A stretch of DNA of 64,000 bases from JBAYIE01 sp965279165 (lineage in GTDB: Bacteria > Bacteroidota > Bacteroidia > UKL13-3): assembly GCA_965279165.1 (NCBI GenBank), contig OZ257140.1, positions 1,984,001 through 2,048,000 on the forward strand. Direction: 5' to 3'. The notes below the pieces were generated by a model that worked only from the letters and a program-made list of their open reading frames with translations, did no database searches and was not told the origin of the DNA. Made by a program: the position numbers and the translations under genes. Shown here piece after piece: positions 43,082-51,616 of the stretch. How positions within the stretch are numbered: the stretch's first letter is position 1; every line of letters begins with the position of its first letter.

Positions 43082-43598
43082 GTACTGAGTGTTGAAGTGG
43101 TCAGTGATTAGGGGACAGTGATTAGGGGTTAGTGATTAGGGGTTAGTGATTTGGGATAAGTTAACCGTTAACCGTGATCCGTTAACCGTTAACATTGAAT
43201 AGCATCCCTATTTTGGCTTCATGCCAAACATAAGCATATTTAAAAATTCTGTGCCTCTGTGTCTCTGTGGTGAAGTTTCCCCGTCCTTTGTTTAAAACCT
43301 CTTTGTCTACGTGTTGAAAATTTCTATGGTTAAAACTTCAAATAATAATGTCACCCCTTCGGGGTTGATATTCATTTCCATCTGTGAAATCTGCGTAATC
43401 TGTGGCTATAAAAGTGGTTAGGAGTCAGTGATTAGGGGTTAGTGATCTGTTAACCGTGAACTGTGATCCGTTAACCGTTAACTGTGATCCGTTATCCGTG
43501 AACATTGAATAGCATCCCAATATTGAAATCTCCAACTTATAACTCATATCTTATAACTCATAACTCATATCTTATAACTTATAACTCATATCTCCTCA
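43082..43598. repeat. Field of several short degenerate tandem arrays
   Basis: No gene. In order: a 15-bp-type remnant at the hutH stop; a 14-bp array AGTGATTAGGGG(T/A)(T/C) at about 43100-43150; a 7-bp array GT[T/G]A[A/T]C[C/T] at about 43158-43192; a CTCTGTG-type stretch near 43248-43276; a small CCCC-TTC-GGGG hairpin at 43354-43364; a TCTGTGAAATCTGCG-type stretch near 43381-43410; a second AGTGATTAGGGG piece; a second GT[T/G]A[A/T]C[C/T] array at about 43447-43505; and a CT[C/T]ATA[A/T] array at 43536-43594. The phrase ATTGAATAGCATCCC follows both GT[T/G]A arrays, so part of the field is itself duplicated. Confidence 0.9.
43536..43594 (+). repeat. Heptamer array CT[C/T]ATA[A/T], eight units
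   Basis: Eight exact units plus a partial one, ending at the stop of the coiled-coil gene on the other strand. Fourth array of this family in the window. Confidence 0.95.
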
Positions 43599-44354
43599 TT
43601 ACACCGCCGGATTACTGTCTTCTTCTGCTTCCGGTTTATCCATTTTAGAATCCAGTTTTTGCAGAATGTCTTTTAATTGGGAACCCGTTTTATCTGATTC
43701 GCGGTTTAATTGCGATTTCAAATCCGACTTTACGCTAAACACTTCGTTTTCAATTCCCGATTTTATTTTCTTAATTTCATCTTGCTGACTGATATAATTT
43801 TTTTGAATATCAGCATTCATGCGTTCGGTTTGGTTTCTAATTTCAAGATGGGTTTTCTTGTTCATGCTGATCAGAATCATAAGTACTACTAAAGGCAACA
43901 CAATGCAGAGTCCAAGCAATACATATAATAGGGTATATAGCGTATTTATTTCTGTTTGAAATTGTTGGTTTGCTTTTTCGGTTTCACTTCTCAGGTCATC
44001 TATTTTTGATTGGGTAGTTTTTAGCGAATCGCTATTTAAAGCAATCTGAAAATTTGCAGAATTTAACAAATTTTCAATATCTGAGACCTTCTGGCTGATT
44101 TGTTGCATAGAATCGGCAACCTCAGCGACAATATTGCGAGCTGATGCACCCGCATTTGACGCTGATCTAATTCGGCTTTCTAATTCTTGAATTCTTGGCT
44201 CATAGTCTTTTTTCAAAACATATTGAGGAGGAGGAACTCTTGGCGGCGGTGGCGTAGTTGGTCTAGGTTGAGCTTTTGGTTGTTGCTTGGGTTGTGCAAC
44301 TACACCAACCGAAAAAAGTAAAGTGATAAAAATAGTAAAGATAATCTTGGCCAT
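43599..44354 (-). CDS. Membrane protein with coiled coils, unknown function
   Basis: 251 residues, not recognised. Signal-like N-terminus to residue 20 (...GVVAQ), a Pro-rich linker (PKQQPKAQPRPTTPPPPR), a periplasmic coiled coil (about 50-135), one membrane helix at about 140-164 (LYVLLGLCIVLPLVVLMIL), and a cytoplasmic coiled-coil tail. The topology resembles a sensor or spacer linking envelope and cytoplasm, but no domain family could be named. It ends next to the repeat field; the AI-2E permease gene lies 69 bases upstream on the same strand. Confidence 0.7.
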   Translation of the reverse strand: MAKIIFTIFITLLFSVGVVAQPKQQPKAQPRPTTPPPPRVPPPQYVLKKDYEPRIQELESRIRSASNAGASARNIVAEVADSMQQISQKVSDIENLLNSANFQIALNSDSLKTTQSKIDDLRSETEKANQQFQTEINTLYTLLYVLLGLCIVLPLVVLMILISMNKKTHLEIRNQTERMNADIQKNYISQQDEIKKIKSGIENEVFSVKSDLKSQLNRESDKTGSQLKDILQKLDSKMDKPEAEEDSNPAV

Positions 44355-44423
44355 ATACTTATAATTATAAAAGTGAAGGTAGGATAAATATTCAAAATTG
44401 CAATTTGGGAGATTAATTTGAAA

Positions 44424-45521
44424 TTAATTATGATTTTGGACATCCGATTTACCAATTTCTTTCAATTCCCTTTCCTCCAACCAACCGGAAAGTAATTTGT
44501 ACCCTAGTGCCAATATTACCGAACCCATAAATAAACCAATAAAACCATTGTGTAAAAAGCCACCAATGGCTCCTAAAAATATTACCAAAGTAGGCACAGG
44601 TGAGTTTCTTCCCAGCATAATGGGTTTGAGAACATTATCGATAACCATCGTTAATACCATCCAAATCGTAAAAATTATAGCTGCAGTGGTGGAGGCATTT
44701 CCCCACATATAAATAATGGAAATGATTCCGACCGGACCAATACCAACTTGTGCAATCGCTAAAACGAGGGCTACCAAAGTCCATAAACCCGCAAAAGGAA
44801 CACCACCGATAAACAAAGCGAGTGCAGTCATAATGGTTTGAATGAAGGCGATACCAATAATTCCTTTCATCACATTGCGAATGGTAACTATGCTTAGTTT
44901 TAAGAAAAAGGTACCTTGTTTGCCGGCAAGTTTTCTATACAACAAAATAAACCAACGCAGCAACGACGATGTATAAGTAAGTAAAATTCCTGCAACGATA
45001 ATTGACCCAACCAATTCAAGTACCCCAAAGCCTATGCTGCTAAATAGTTTTAATATCCATTTCCCGGCAGTAGCTAATTGTTCTGCATATTTTACCATCA
45101 ATTGGTCGATATGCAGGTAGGCCGTTTCCCAAAGATCGATAACCGGTTTGGTATATGCCGGCCAGTTTTGGGTATACTGGTCGGGCGCCGGTATTAATTT
45201 GCCTCCCGAAGCCAGGATATTTCTTATTTCTTGAATGCCCGAAAAAAGGGATTCGAATAAAAGCCAGGTTGGAATTACAATGAAAGAAATCAACAAAGTA
45301 GTAAGTAGAAATGCAGAAATTTTATGTCGTTGACCGAATAGGTGCCCCAACTTATTATAAAGAGGATAAACCGTAATGGAAATGATAACAGCCCATATTA
45401 ATATGGTCACAAATGGCCTTAAGATATCAAAGCACCAATTAAATAAAATGTATAAAACAATTAACCGTATCAGCAGGTCGATTATTTTTTTTGTATTGAA
45501 TGATTTTATTGGAGTTAACAT
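44424..45521 (-). CDS. AI-2E family transporter
   Basis: 365 residues with about eight hydrophobic helices. Family traits: N-terminal LRPFVTILIWAVIISITVYP, the central amphipathic region, and the conserved C-terminal GPVGIISIIYMWG, VIDNVLKPIMLGR and FLGAIGGFLHNGFIGLFMG. Members are inner-membrane exporters (autoinducer-2 export by TqsA, Na+/H+ exchange in others); the substrate here is unknown. Divergent from the large Ig-repeat gene. Confidence 0.9.
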   Translation of the reverse strand: MLTPIKSFNTKKIIDLLIRLIVLYILFNWCFDILRPFVTILIWAVIISITVYPLYNKLGHLFGQRHKISAFLLTTLLISFIVIPTWLLFESLFSGIQEIRNILASGGKLIPAPDQYTQNWPAYTKPVIDLWETAYLHIDQLMVKYAEQLATAGKWILKLFSSIGFGVLELVGSIIVAGILLTYTSSLLRWFILLYRKLAGKQGTFFLKLSIVTIRNVMKGIIGIAFIQTIMTALALFIGGVPFAGLWTLVALVLAIAQVGIGPVGIISIIYMWGNASTTAAIIFTIWMVLTMVIDNVLKPIMLGRNSPVPTLVIFLGAIGGFLHNGFIGLFMGSVILALGYKLLSGWLEERELKEIGKSDVQNHN

Positions 45522-45621
45522 GGCAGAATGTGTAATTTTTGGGAAGATATAAATTTGACAATACGAATTAGGTATTTTTAATGATTTTTATTAGTAAATT
45601 CGATTATCTAACTTCAATACC

Positions 45622-48600
45622 ATGTATAAATTTTACACAAAGTATTTACCAATACTACTTGTTACGGTATTTTATTCTTATCAGACTTTAGCGCAGTCCT
45701 TGCAAACCAACAATGCGAGAATTACAGATAATATTATAAGAAATTATAAGGTTCCGAAAAAGACCTTTGGAAAAACTACCTCTTGTACGGTTGATACCGT
45801 AAATTATCCATTTTACAAGGCAACTGCATTATCTGTTGTTGCTTTAAATAACACTACTAGTGGCAATGTATTTGCCCAATGGTATGATGCGCCGCAATCG
45901 ATTTCTATTTCAGGTTTTGATTTTTTTGCGTGGCAGAGTGCAAACACCAACACAACAGTTTTGGTCAATTGCAGAATATACAATGCTAACCCTATGGATT
46001 CAACCCCAACCGGAACGCCACTTGCCAGTGTAACGGTTAGTGTTGATTCGACTTTTGGAGGAGGATTGTTGGCAAATCTTAAAAAACAGGCTATATTTTC
46101 TTCAGCAGTTACCGTTTCCGGGCCCTATGTTTTAACGGTGGAAACATCCAGTTCAACTTCTGTTTCAGTGGTTACCAATAGCTGGACAGCTAGTCCGCCA
46201 AATGGAAGATCGGAATGGTTAAGTTCGGTACATTTTGGAACCAATACCTATTATGCGAGAGGATATTCTGTGAATGTTGGGGGAATACAATTTAATGCTG
46301 ATTTTCTTTACCATCCTTATGTTTCCTACGCATTAACATCCGATTTTGTTCCTTCCAGTTCTTGTAACCAAGGTGGAAATTCAATAGTTTTTACGAATAC
46401 AAGTTCTCCGGTATTATTCAGTCGATTTTACAATACCAGGGCTTTTTATAATATCACCTATATAAGCTGTATGTGGGACTATGGAGATTCGTCTGGAAAT
46501 TGGTATGCCTTAAATGGCCAACGAACCTATTTAAACAGAATCCCTTATTCAGTTAAATTAAAAGATACAATTGTAGGATTTACTACAGGATGTGGGGATA
46601 CAAAAATTAGTGCACTTACTGCAGCGCCACCACCCGTTGGTACTTCCAGCAACTCGCCGGTTTGTGTTGGTTCAAATATAAGGCTGTATGCCGACACACT
46701 TGCAGGGGCGAGTGGCTATTATTGGACTGGTCCAAATGGATATACTTCCACTTTGCAAAATCCGGTTATTCCAAATGCAGGTGTAATCCATCAAGGTACT
46801 TACCTGGTTAGGGCTATTATGGGTCAATGCACTTCCATGGTAGTTTCTGCCTTGATTAATATCCAGTCGACACCACAAGTTGCAAGTAACAGTCCGTTAT
46901 GTGCAGGTAAAACATTGTCGTTAACTACCACCGCAATTGCAGGTGCAACGTATTTATGGACCGGTCCGAACGCCTTTACTTCAACGGTTCAAAGTCCATC
47001 GAAAACAAATATGGCACTTACCGATACAGGAACGTATAGTGTAGTTATTACTTCAGCCGGATGTGGAACGATTGGTCCTTTTAGCACCAATGTGGCAGTA
47101 AATCCAATACCTGCACAACCCGTCGCGGTTAACAACGGTCCCCTTTGTGTGGGAGATAACCTTAATTTGACCTATACCGGAGTAACCGGATCCTATTATT
47201 GGACCGGACCAAATGGATTTAATGCGGTTTCTCAAAACGTAACGCGATCCGCAGTGCAGGCATCTTTTGCAGGTTTATATTCCGTTACCGTGAGCAATAA
47301 TGGATGTTCGTCGGTTCCTGCTACCACAACGGTAATCATTAATAATAACCCATCTACTCCGGTAGCTTCCAATAACGGTCCTTTGTGTGCAGGGCAAACC
47401 CTTAGTCTAACTGCATCATTGGTTGCAGGAGCGTCTTATGTTTGGAGCGGACCAAATGGTTTTACTTCAACTTTACAAAACCCGACACGCAGCAATCTTA
47501 CCTTATTGGATGGTGGAACATACAGTGTAATTGCTTCGGCAAATGGTTGTAATTCTCAGGCTGCAACAACCTCTGTTGCCATCAGTACTTCAACGCCAAC
47601 TCCGGTTGCGTCGTATAACGGGCCACTTTGCCCTGGACAAACCTTACAATTAAACGCATCCAATATTCCAGGTGCTACCTATTCATGGTCGGGTCCGAAT
47701 AGTTTTAGTTCCAGCCAACAAAATCCATCAGTAATTAATATCACTTCTGCAAATGCAGGCACCTATAGTGTTACCGCTTTAACATCGGGTTGTGGAGTGT
47801 CGAGTGCAGGTAATATAACTGTTGCCATTAACTCGCTTCCTTCAGCCCCTTCTGTTAACAATAACGGACCATTATGTGATGGTGATTCGCTTACATTAAG
47901 TGCATCCGCCGTTTCGGGTGCGGTATATAATTGGAGTGGTCCAAATGGATTTACCTCAACCGATCAAAATCCGGTTATTAAAAACATGAATATGTCGAAG
48001 GCAGGATTGTATGCTGTGTATGTGGATGTGTCAGGTTGTGGAAGTTCATCACCTAATACCACGCAAGTAAATGTACATAGAATTCCGCAAACTCCTTCCA
48101 TTTCAGGCAATACAGCTGTTTGCGAAGGAGATACGTTGAAATTATCAGGGGTTTCCTTTGGCACCGGTATCAATCGTGTTTTCAGTTGGAATGGACCGAA
48201 TAATTTCACTTCTACTTTTCAAAATTTAACCATTGCAAATGCCGGTTTAGGAAATGCCGGAATTTATTCTGTTTCCGTAACGGATTCCGGATGTACTTCA
48301 TCCACAGGAACTGCAACAACCAATGTAAAAGTAAAGCCCGGCATGCCTTTGGCTTCCAGCAACAGTCCGGTTTGTACAGGAAACGATATTCAACTATCGG
48401 CATCGCAAATTGCCGGAGCAACGTATAAATGGACCGGTCCGGGCGGTTATGTTTCAGGAGCGCAAAATCCGATTTTATTTGGTTCACAAGGAATAGTTTC
48501 AGGAACCTATTTTGTTACGGCTTCATTGGTAGGTTGTAATTCGGTACCCGGTCAAACCAACGTATATGTTTATCCATTACCTCCGGTACCACTAGCGTCG

Positions 48601-49611
48601 AATGATGGACCGCAATGCGTAGGTAATCCTATCAGTTTATCCTGTAATCCGATACCAGGAGTTATTTATAGTTGGACAGGTCCTTTGGGTTTTACCTCCA
48701 ACCTACAGAATCCAATTTTACCAAATTCAAAAGTTGGAATGAGCGGAGTATATAGTTTAAATGTAATCGACTCCCATTGTGTGTCCTTGCCGGATACCAC
48801 ACTGGTAATAATTAATCCGGTGCCAACAGCACCAACAGTTTCTAGATTTCCTGCCGGTGATAATATTTGTACCGGTGATAGCGTGCAATTGTATGCATCT
48901 TTTATGACTGGTGTAACTTACGAATGGCATGGGGCTGCAGGATTTGGTTCGTTTTTACAGAATCCGGTTATCCATAATTCAACTCCCGCAAACAGCGGAT
49001 TGTATGAAGTATTTGTTACCAAAAGCAATTGTCAATCGCCAATTGTTTCTATTTCATTTTCGGTTAATCCAATGCCTGTTACAGGAAGTATCGTTGGTCC
49101 AGACTCTGTGTTTAGCGGCGATACAAAAGAATATTTGATTACCGGAGATTCAGGTTCGGTATTTAATTGGGTTGCGTATGGAGGAACCATTCAAGGTGCT
49201 TCAGCCGGATCTACTATGCAGGTGAAATGGGGTAGTCCGGGAAATGGATTTGTTCGGGTTAGAGAAACCGGAATAAAAGGGTGTAAAGGAGCATTGGTTC
49301 AGCAAAACGTAGTGGTGTCGAAACCTACAACCGGATTAGAAGAGGAAGATGGATTGGTTTCTCGTTTGACCATTTATCCGGTGCCGGCAAATAAAACTGC
49401 AAAAGTAAAGTTCGAATCTAAAGTAGATGCTAGAGCTGCGTTGCAATTGTATAATGTGCTGGGCGAATTAGCAGGAACGTACGCTTATGCCATCAAAGAA
49501 GGGGCAAATGAATTGGAATTGAATACAGAGAATTTAGCTGCCGGAATATATTATTTAGTATTTCAAGGGGATCAATTTAATATGCATGCTAAACTTGAAA
49601 TTAACCGATAA
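45622..49611 (+). CDS. Large secreted Ig-like-repeat protein with T9SS type A domain
   Basis: 1329 residues. Signal peptide 1-24 (...TLAQ). Residues 25 to ~330 form a unique N-terminal region. About ten tandem Ig-like repeats of ~80 residues follow (roughly 335-1155), each with NNGPLC-G-LSL, a central Y-WSGPNGFTSTLQNP, and GTYSV...GC; two Cys per repeat probably form a disulfide. The C-terminal type A sorting domain (LTIYPVPANKTAKVKF, LYNVLGELAG, LAAGIYYLVFQG) ends the protein. Likely a surface adhesin or matrix protein; ligand unknown. Confidence 0.9.
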   Translation: MYKFYTKYLPILLVTVFYSYQTLAQSLQTNNARITDNIIRNYKVPKKTFGKTTSCTVDTVNYPFYKATALSVVALNNTTSGNVFAQWYDAPQSISISGFDFFAWQSANTNTTVLVNCRIYNANPMDSTPTGTPLASVTVSVDSTFGGGLLANLKKQAIFSSAVTVSGPYVLTVETSSSTSVSVVTNSWTASPPNGRSEWLSSVHFGTNTYYARGYSVNVGGIQFNADFLYHPYVSYALTSDFVPSSSCNQGGNSIVFTNTSSPVLFSRFYNTRAFYNITYISCMWDYGDSSGNWYALNGQRTYLNRIPYSVKLKDTIVGFTTGCGDTKISALTAAPPPVGTSSNSPVCVGSNIRLYADTLAGASGYYWTGPNGYTSTLQNPVIPNAGVIHQGTYLVRAIMGQCTSMVVSALINIQSTPQVASNSPLCAGKTLSLTTTAIAGATYLWTGPNAFTSTVQSPSKTNMALTDTGTYSVVITSAGCGTIGPFSTNVAVNPIPAQPVAVNNGPLCVGDNLNLTYTGVTGSYYWTGPNGFNAVSQNVTRSAVQASFAGLYSVTVSNNGCSSVPATTTVIINNNPSTPVASNNGPLCAGQTLSLTASLVAGASYVWSGPNGFTSTLQNPTRSNLTLLDGGTYSVIASANGCNSQAATTSVAISTSTPTPVASYNGPLCPGQTLQLNASNIPGATYSWSGPNSFSSSQQNPSVINITSANAGTYSVTALTSGCGVSSAGNITVAINSLPSAPSVNNNGPLCDGDSLTLSASAVSGAVYNWSGPNGFTSTDQNPVIKNMNMSKAGLYAVYVDVSGCGSSSPNTTQVNVHRIPQTPSISGNTAVCEGDTLKLSGVSFGTGINRVFSWNGPNNFTSTFQNLTIANAGLGNAGIYSVSVTDSGCTSSTGTATTNVKVKPGMPLASSNSPVCTGNDIQLSASQIAGATYKWTGPGGYVSGAQNPILFGSQGIVSGTYFVTASLVGCNSVPGQTNVYVYPLPPVPLASNDGPQCVGNPISLSCNPIPGVIYSWTGPLGFTSNLQNPILPNSKVGMSGVYSLNVIDSHCVSLPDTTLVIINPVPTAPTVSRFPAGDNICTGDSVQLYASFMTGVTYEWHGAAGFGSFLQNPVIHNSTPANSGLYEVFVTKSNCQSPIVSISFSVNPMPVTGSIVGPDSVFSGDTKEYLITGDSGSVFNWVAYGGTIQGASAGSTMQVKWGSPGNGFVRVRETGIKGCKGALVQQNVVVSKPTTGLEEEDGLVSRLTIYPVPANKTAKVKFESKVDARAALQLYNVLGELAGTYAYAIKEGANELELNTENLAAGIYYLVFQGDQFNMHAKLEINR
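46624..49090 (+). repeat. Ten coding repeats of ~240 bp (Ig-like domains)
   Basis: Coding tandem repeats inside the 1329-residue protein. Units differ by many substitutions, so they are old, but the WSGPNGFTS and NNGPLC cores are well conserved. Repeats 3-6 are the most alike. Confidence 0.8.
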
Positions 49612-49643
49612 AAAAAAGGGTTGCCATCGCAACCCTTTTTTTT
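49611..49643. terminator. Bidirectional terminator between convergent genes
   Basis: Stem GGGTTGC (49618-49624) / GCAACCC (49629-49635) with loop CATC, seven A before and eight T after; serves both the Ig-repeat gene (+) and rpoD (-). Confidence 0.92.
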
Positions 49644-49645
49644 GT

Positions 49646-50509
49646 TTATCCTAAATAAGCTTTTAATATTTTGCTCTTGCTTGATTTTCTTAACCTGCGA
49701 AGTGCTTTCTCTTTTATTTGACGAACACGTTCTCTGGTTAATCCGATTTTTTCACTGATATCTTCTAAAGTATGCGCCGGACCGCCATCTAATCCATAAT
49801 AAAATTTCAACACATCGCGCTCCTTTTCACTTAGTGTAGAAATTACACGATTGATTTCTTTTTGAAGCGATTCGTTTATTAATTGTACATCCGGACGAGG
49901 TTCGTCGTTGCTGTCGAGTATACCAAGTAAAGTATTGTCTTCACCATCCGTTAAAGGAGCATCAATAGATAAATGACGTCCGGTTGAACGCAAAGCATTT
50001 TCTACTTCTTGTAATGGAAGATCCATTTCAATCGCTATTTCTTCAACAGTAGGTTCACGCTCTAATCTTTGTTCGAGTTTTGCAGCAGTACTTCCTATTC
50101 TTCCAATGGATCCAACTTTATTTAAAGGTAGGCGTACAATTCTCGATTGATCGGCCAAAGCTTGTAAAATGGATTGGCGAATCCACCATACGGCATAGGA
50201 AATAAATTTAAATCCACGTGTTTCATCAAAACGTTTAGCTGCTTTAATCAAACCAAGATTTCCTTCATTTATTAAATCACCCAAAGTTAAACCTTGGTTT
50301 TGATATTGTTTGGAAACAGAAACCACAAAGCGAAGGTTGGCATTCACCAATCTCTCTAATGCAACTTGGTCACCTTCTCGGATACGACGTGCAAGTTCCA
50401 CTTCTTCCTGTGCATCAATCATGGGTACCTTGCTTATTTCGTTCAGGTATTTATCCAGTGATTTGCTCTCGCGATTGGTAAATTGTTTGGAAATTTTTAG
50501 TTGTCTCAT
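49646..50509 (-). CDS. rpoD: Primary RNA polymerase sigma factor (sigma-70/SigA)
   Basis: 287 residues, the short form typical of the Bacteroidota primary sigma factor. It lacks the long region 1.1. Region 1.2 (SLDKYLNEISKVPMI), regions 2.1-2.4 (NLRFVVSVSKQYQNQGLTLG, DLINEGNLGLIKAAKRFDE, KFISYAVWWIRQSI), region 3 and region 4.2 with the -35 recognition helix (LEDISEKIGLTRERVRQIKE) are complete. It directs RNA polymerase to TTG / TAnnTTTG promoters like those found in this window. Confidence 0.96.
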   Translation of the reverse strand: MRQLKISKQFTNRESKSLDKYLNEISKVPMIDAQEEVELARRIREGDQVALERLVNANLRFVVSVSKQYQNQGLTLGDLINEGNLGLIKAAKRFDETRGFKFISYAVWWIRQSILQALADQSRIVRLPLNKVGSIGRIGSTAAKLEQRLEREPTVEEIAIEMDLPLQEVENALRSTGRHLSIDAPLTDGEDNTLLGILDSNDEPRPDVQLINESLQKEINRVISTLSEKERDVLKFYYGLDGGPAHTLEDISEKIGLTRERVRQIKEKALRRLRKSSKSKILKAYLG

Positions 50510-50665
50510 CTATATTTTCTGAATATCCTATTTTTAGGGGGTTGCAAATTTGCAGGAAATTATGTTAAAAACCTTAATTGTCAAGAAAAAAGTATATTTA
50601 TTATACGACCAATATGTAATTTTGTTTTATTAGATGATAATTGTCACATAAATTAAATAGATCAA

Positions 50666-50688
50666 TTCAGTTTATAATGCAAACTGAA
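50666..50688. promoter_or_regulatory. Inverted repeat upstream of a T9SS gene
   Basis: TTCAGTTT (50666-50673) and AAACTGAA (50681-50688) form an inverted repeat with a 7-base spacer, 30 bases before the ATG at 50719. It could be an operator or a leader hairpin. A TAATTTTG -7-like element lies further up at 50617-50624. Confidence 0.35.
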
Positions 50689-50718
50689 TAATTAAAATTA
50701 ACTACTAATCAGACCAAT

Positions 50719-51612
50719 ATGAAGAAAAAGCTACTTATTATCGCGTACAGTGTGCTGTTAAGTATACAAACAAAAGCACAAACCCCTTTGTTTTTTGAAG
50801 ATGAAAATTTCGAAATATGGGATTCTTCGCAAGGGTATTTAAATCCGGCTAACTGGTATTCGCTGAATACGCTTACTGTATTCGGATTTGAGCCAACACT
50901 CGAAAGAACCACCGATGCACATGGGGGTAATTTTGCGGTAAAATTGCAAAGCAAGGATCACAATGTTTTGGGTGAATTGTCGGGTGTAGTAACTACAGGA
51001 CCCTTAATTGATGCGAATGGCAATGCTGATTTTTCTAGAATTAAAATACCGTATACTTTTCGGCCTACCCGCTTTCGATTTTACTACCACGCAGATCCGG
51101 AGCCCGGCGACTCTTGTATCATGGCCTTGGTACTTACGCGAAAGAATCTGGCATTACAAAAAATTGATACAGTTGGAATGGCATTATTTACAGTTGGTGA
51201 TAGCAGTGCTACTTATGCCTTAGCGGATATTGAAGTTGTTTACCAATCACCTTTACCTCCTGATTCGGTTTTTATCATTGCCTCGTCGAGCATGGATGGA
51301 TTTAATCCAACTCCGGGAAGTACATTTTACCTCGATGATATAAGAATCATTGGAGGTTCGAACGGATTGACAGATCCAAATTGGTTGCAATGGGGAATTT
51401 ATCCGAATCCGGCCAAACAATTTATTAATGTAGAGTCAACCAATAAAGGCATAATTACTGTATATGATTTATTTGGTAAGTTAATGATGGTTCAAGAGGT
51501 AAATCAAGGGAGCAATAAATTCGATATTCATACATTGAATTGCGGTATTTACCTGTTGCAAATCTCGGATAATTCAGGACGCAAGGAGAGTAGAAAACTG
51601 ATTGTTGAGTAA
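50719..51612 (+). CDS. Secreted protein with T9SS type A domain
   Basis: 297 residues. Signal peptide 1-20 (...TKAQ). A beta-sandwich-like domain at about 22-215 begins FFEDENFEIWDSSQGYLNPA, contains PYTFRPTRFRFYYHA and ends GSTFYLDDIRIIGG, the layout of the PCMD-like carbohydrate-associated jelly-roll. The C-terminal type A sorting domain (GIYPNPAKQFINVES, VYDLFGKLMM, LNCGIYLLQISD) is clear. Probably a small cell-surface binding protein. Convergent with the threonine-synthase-like gene (4 bases apart). Confidence 0.82.
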   Translation: MKKKLLIIAYSVLLSIQTKAQTPLFFEDENFEIWDSSQGYLNPANWYSLNTLTVFGFEPTLERTTDAHGGNFAVKLQSKDHNVLGELSGVVTTGPLIDANGNADFSRIKIPYTFRPTRFRFYYHADPEPGDSCIMALVLTRKNLALQKIDTVGMALFTVGDSSATYALADIEVVYQSPLPPDSVFIIASSSMDGFNPTPGSTFYLDDIRIIGGSNGLTDPNWLQWGIYPNPAKQFINVESTNKGIITVYDLFGKLMMVQEVNQGSNKFDIHTLNCGIYLLQISDNSGRKESRKLIVE

Positions 51613-51616
51613 CGTT

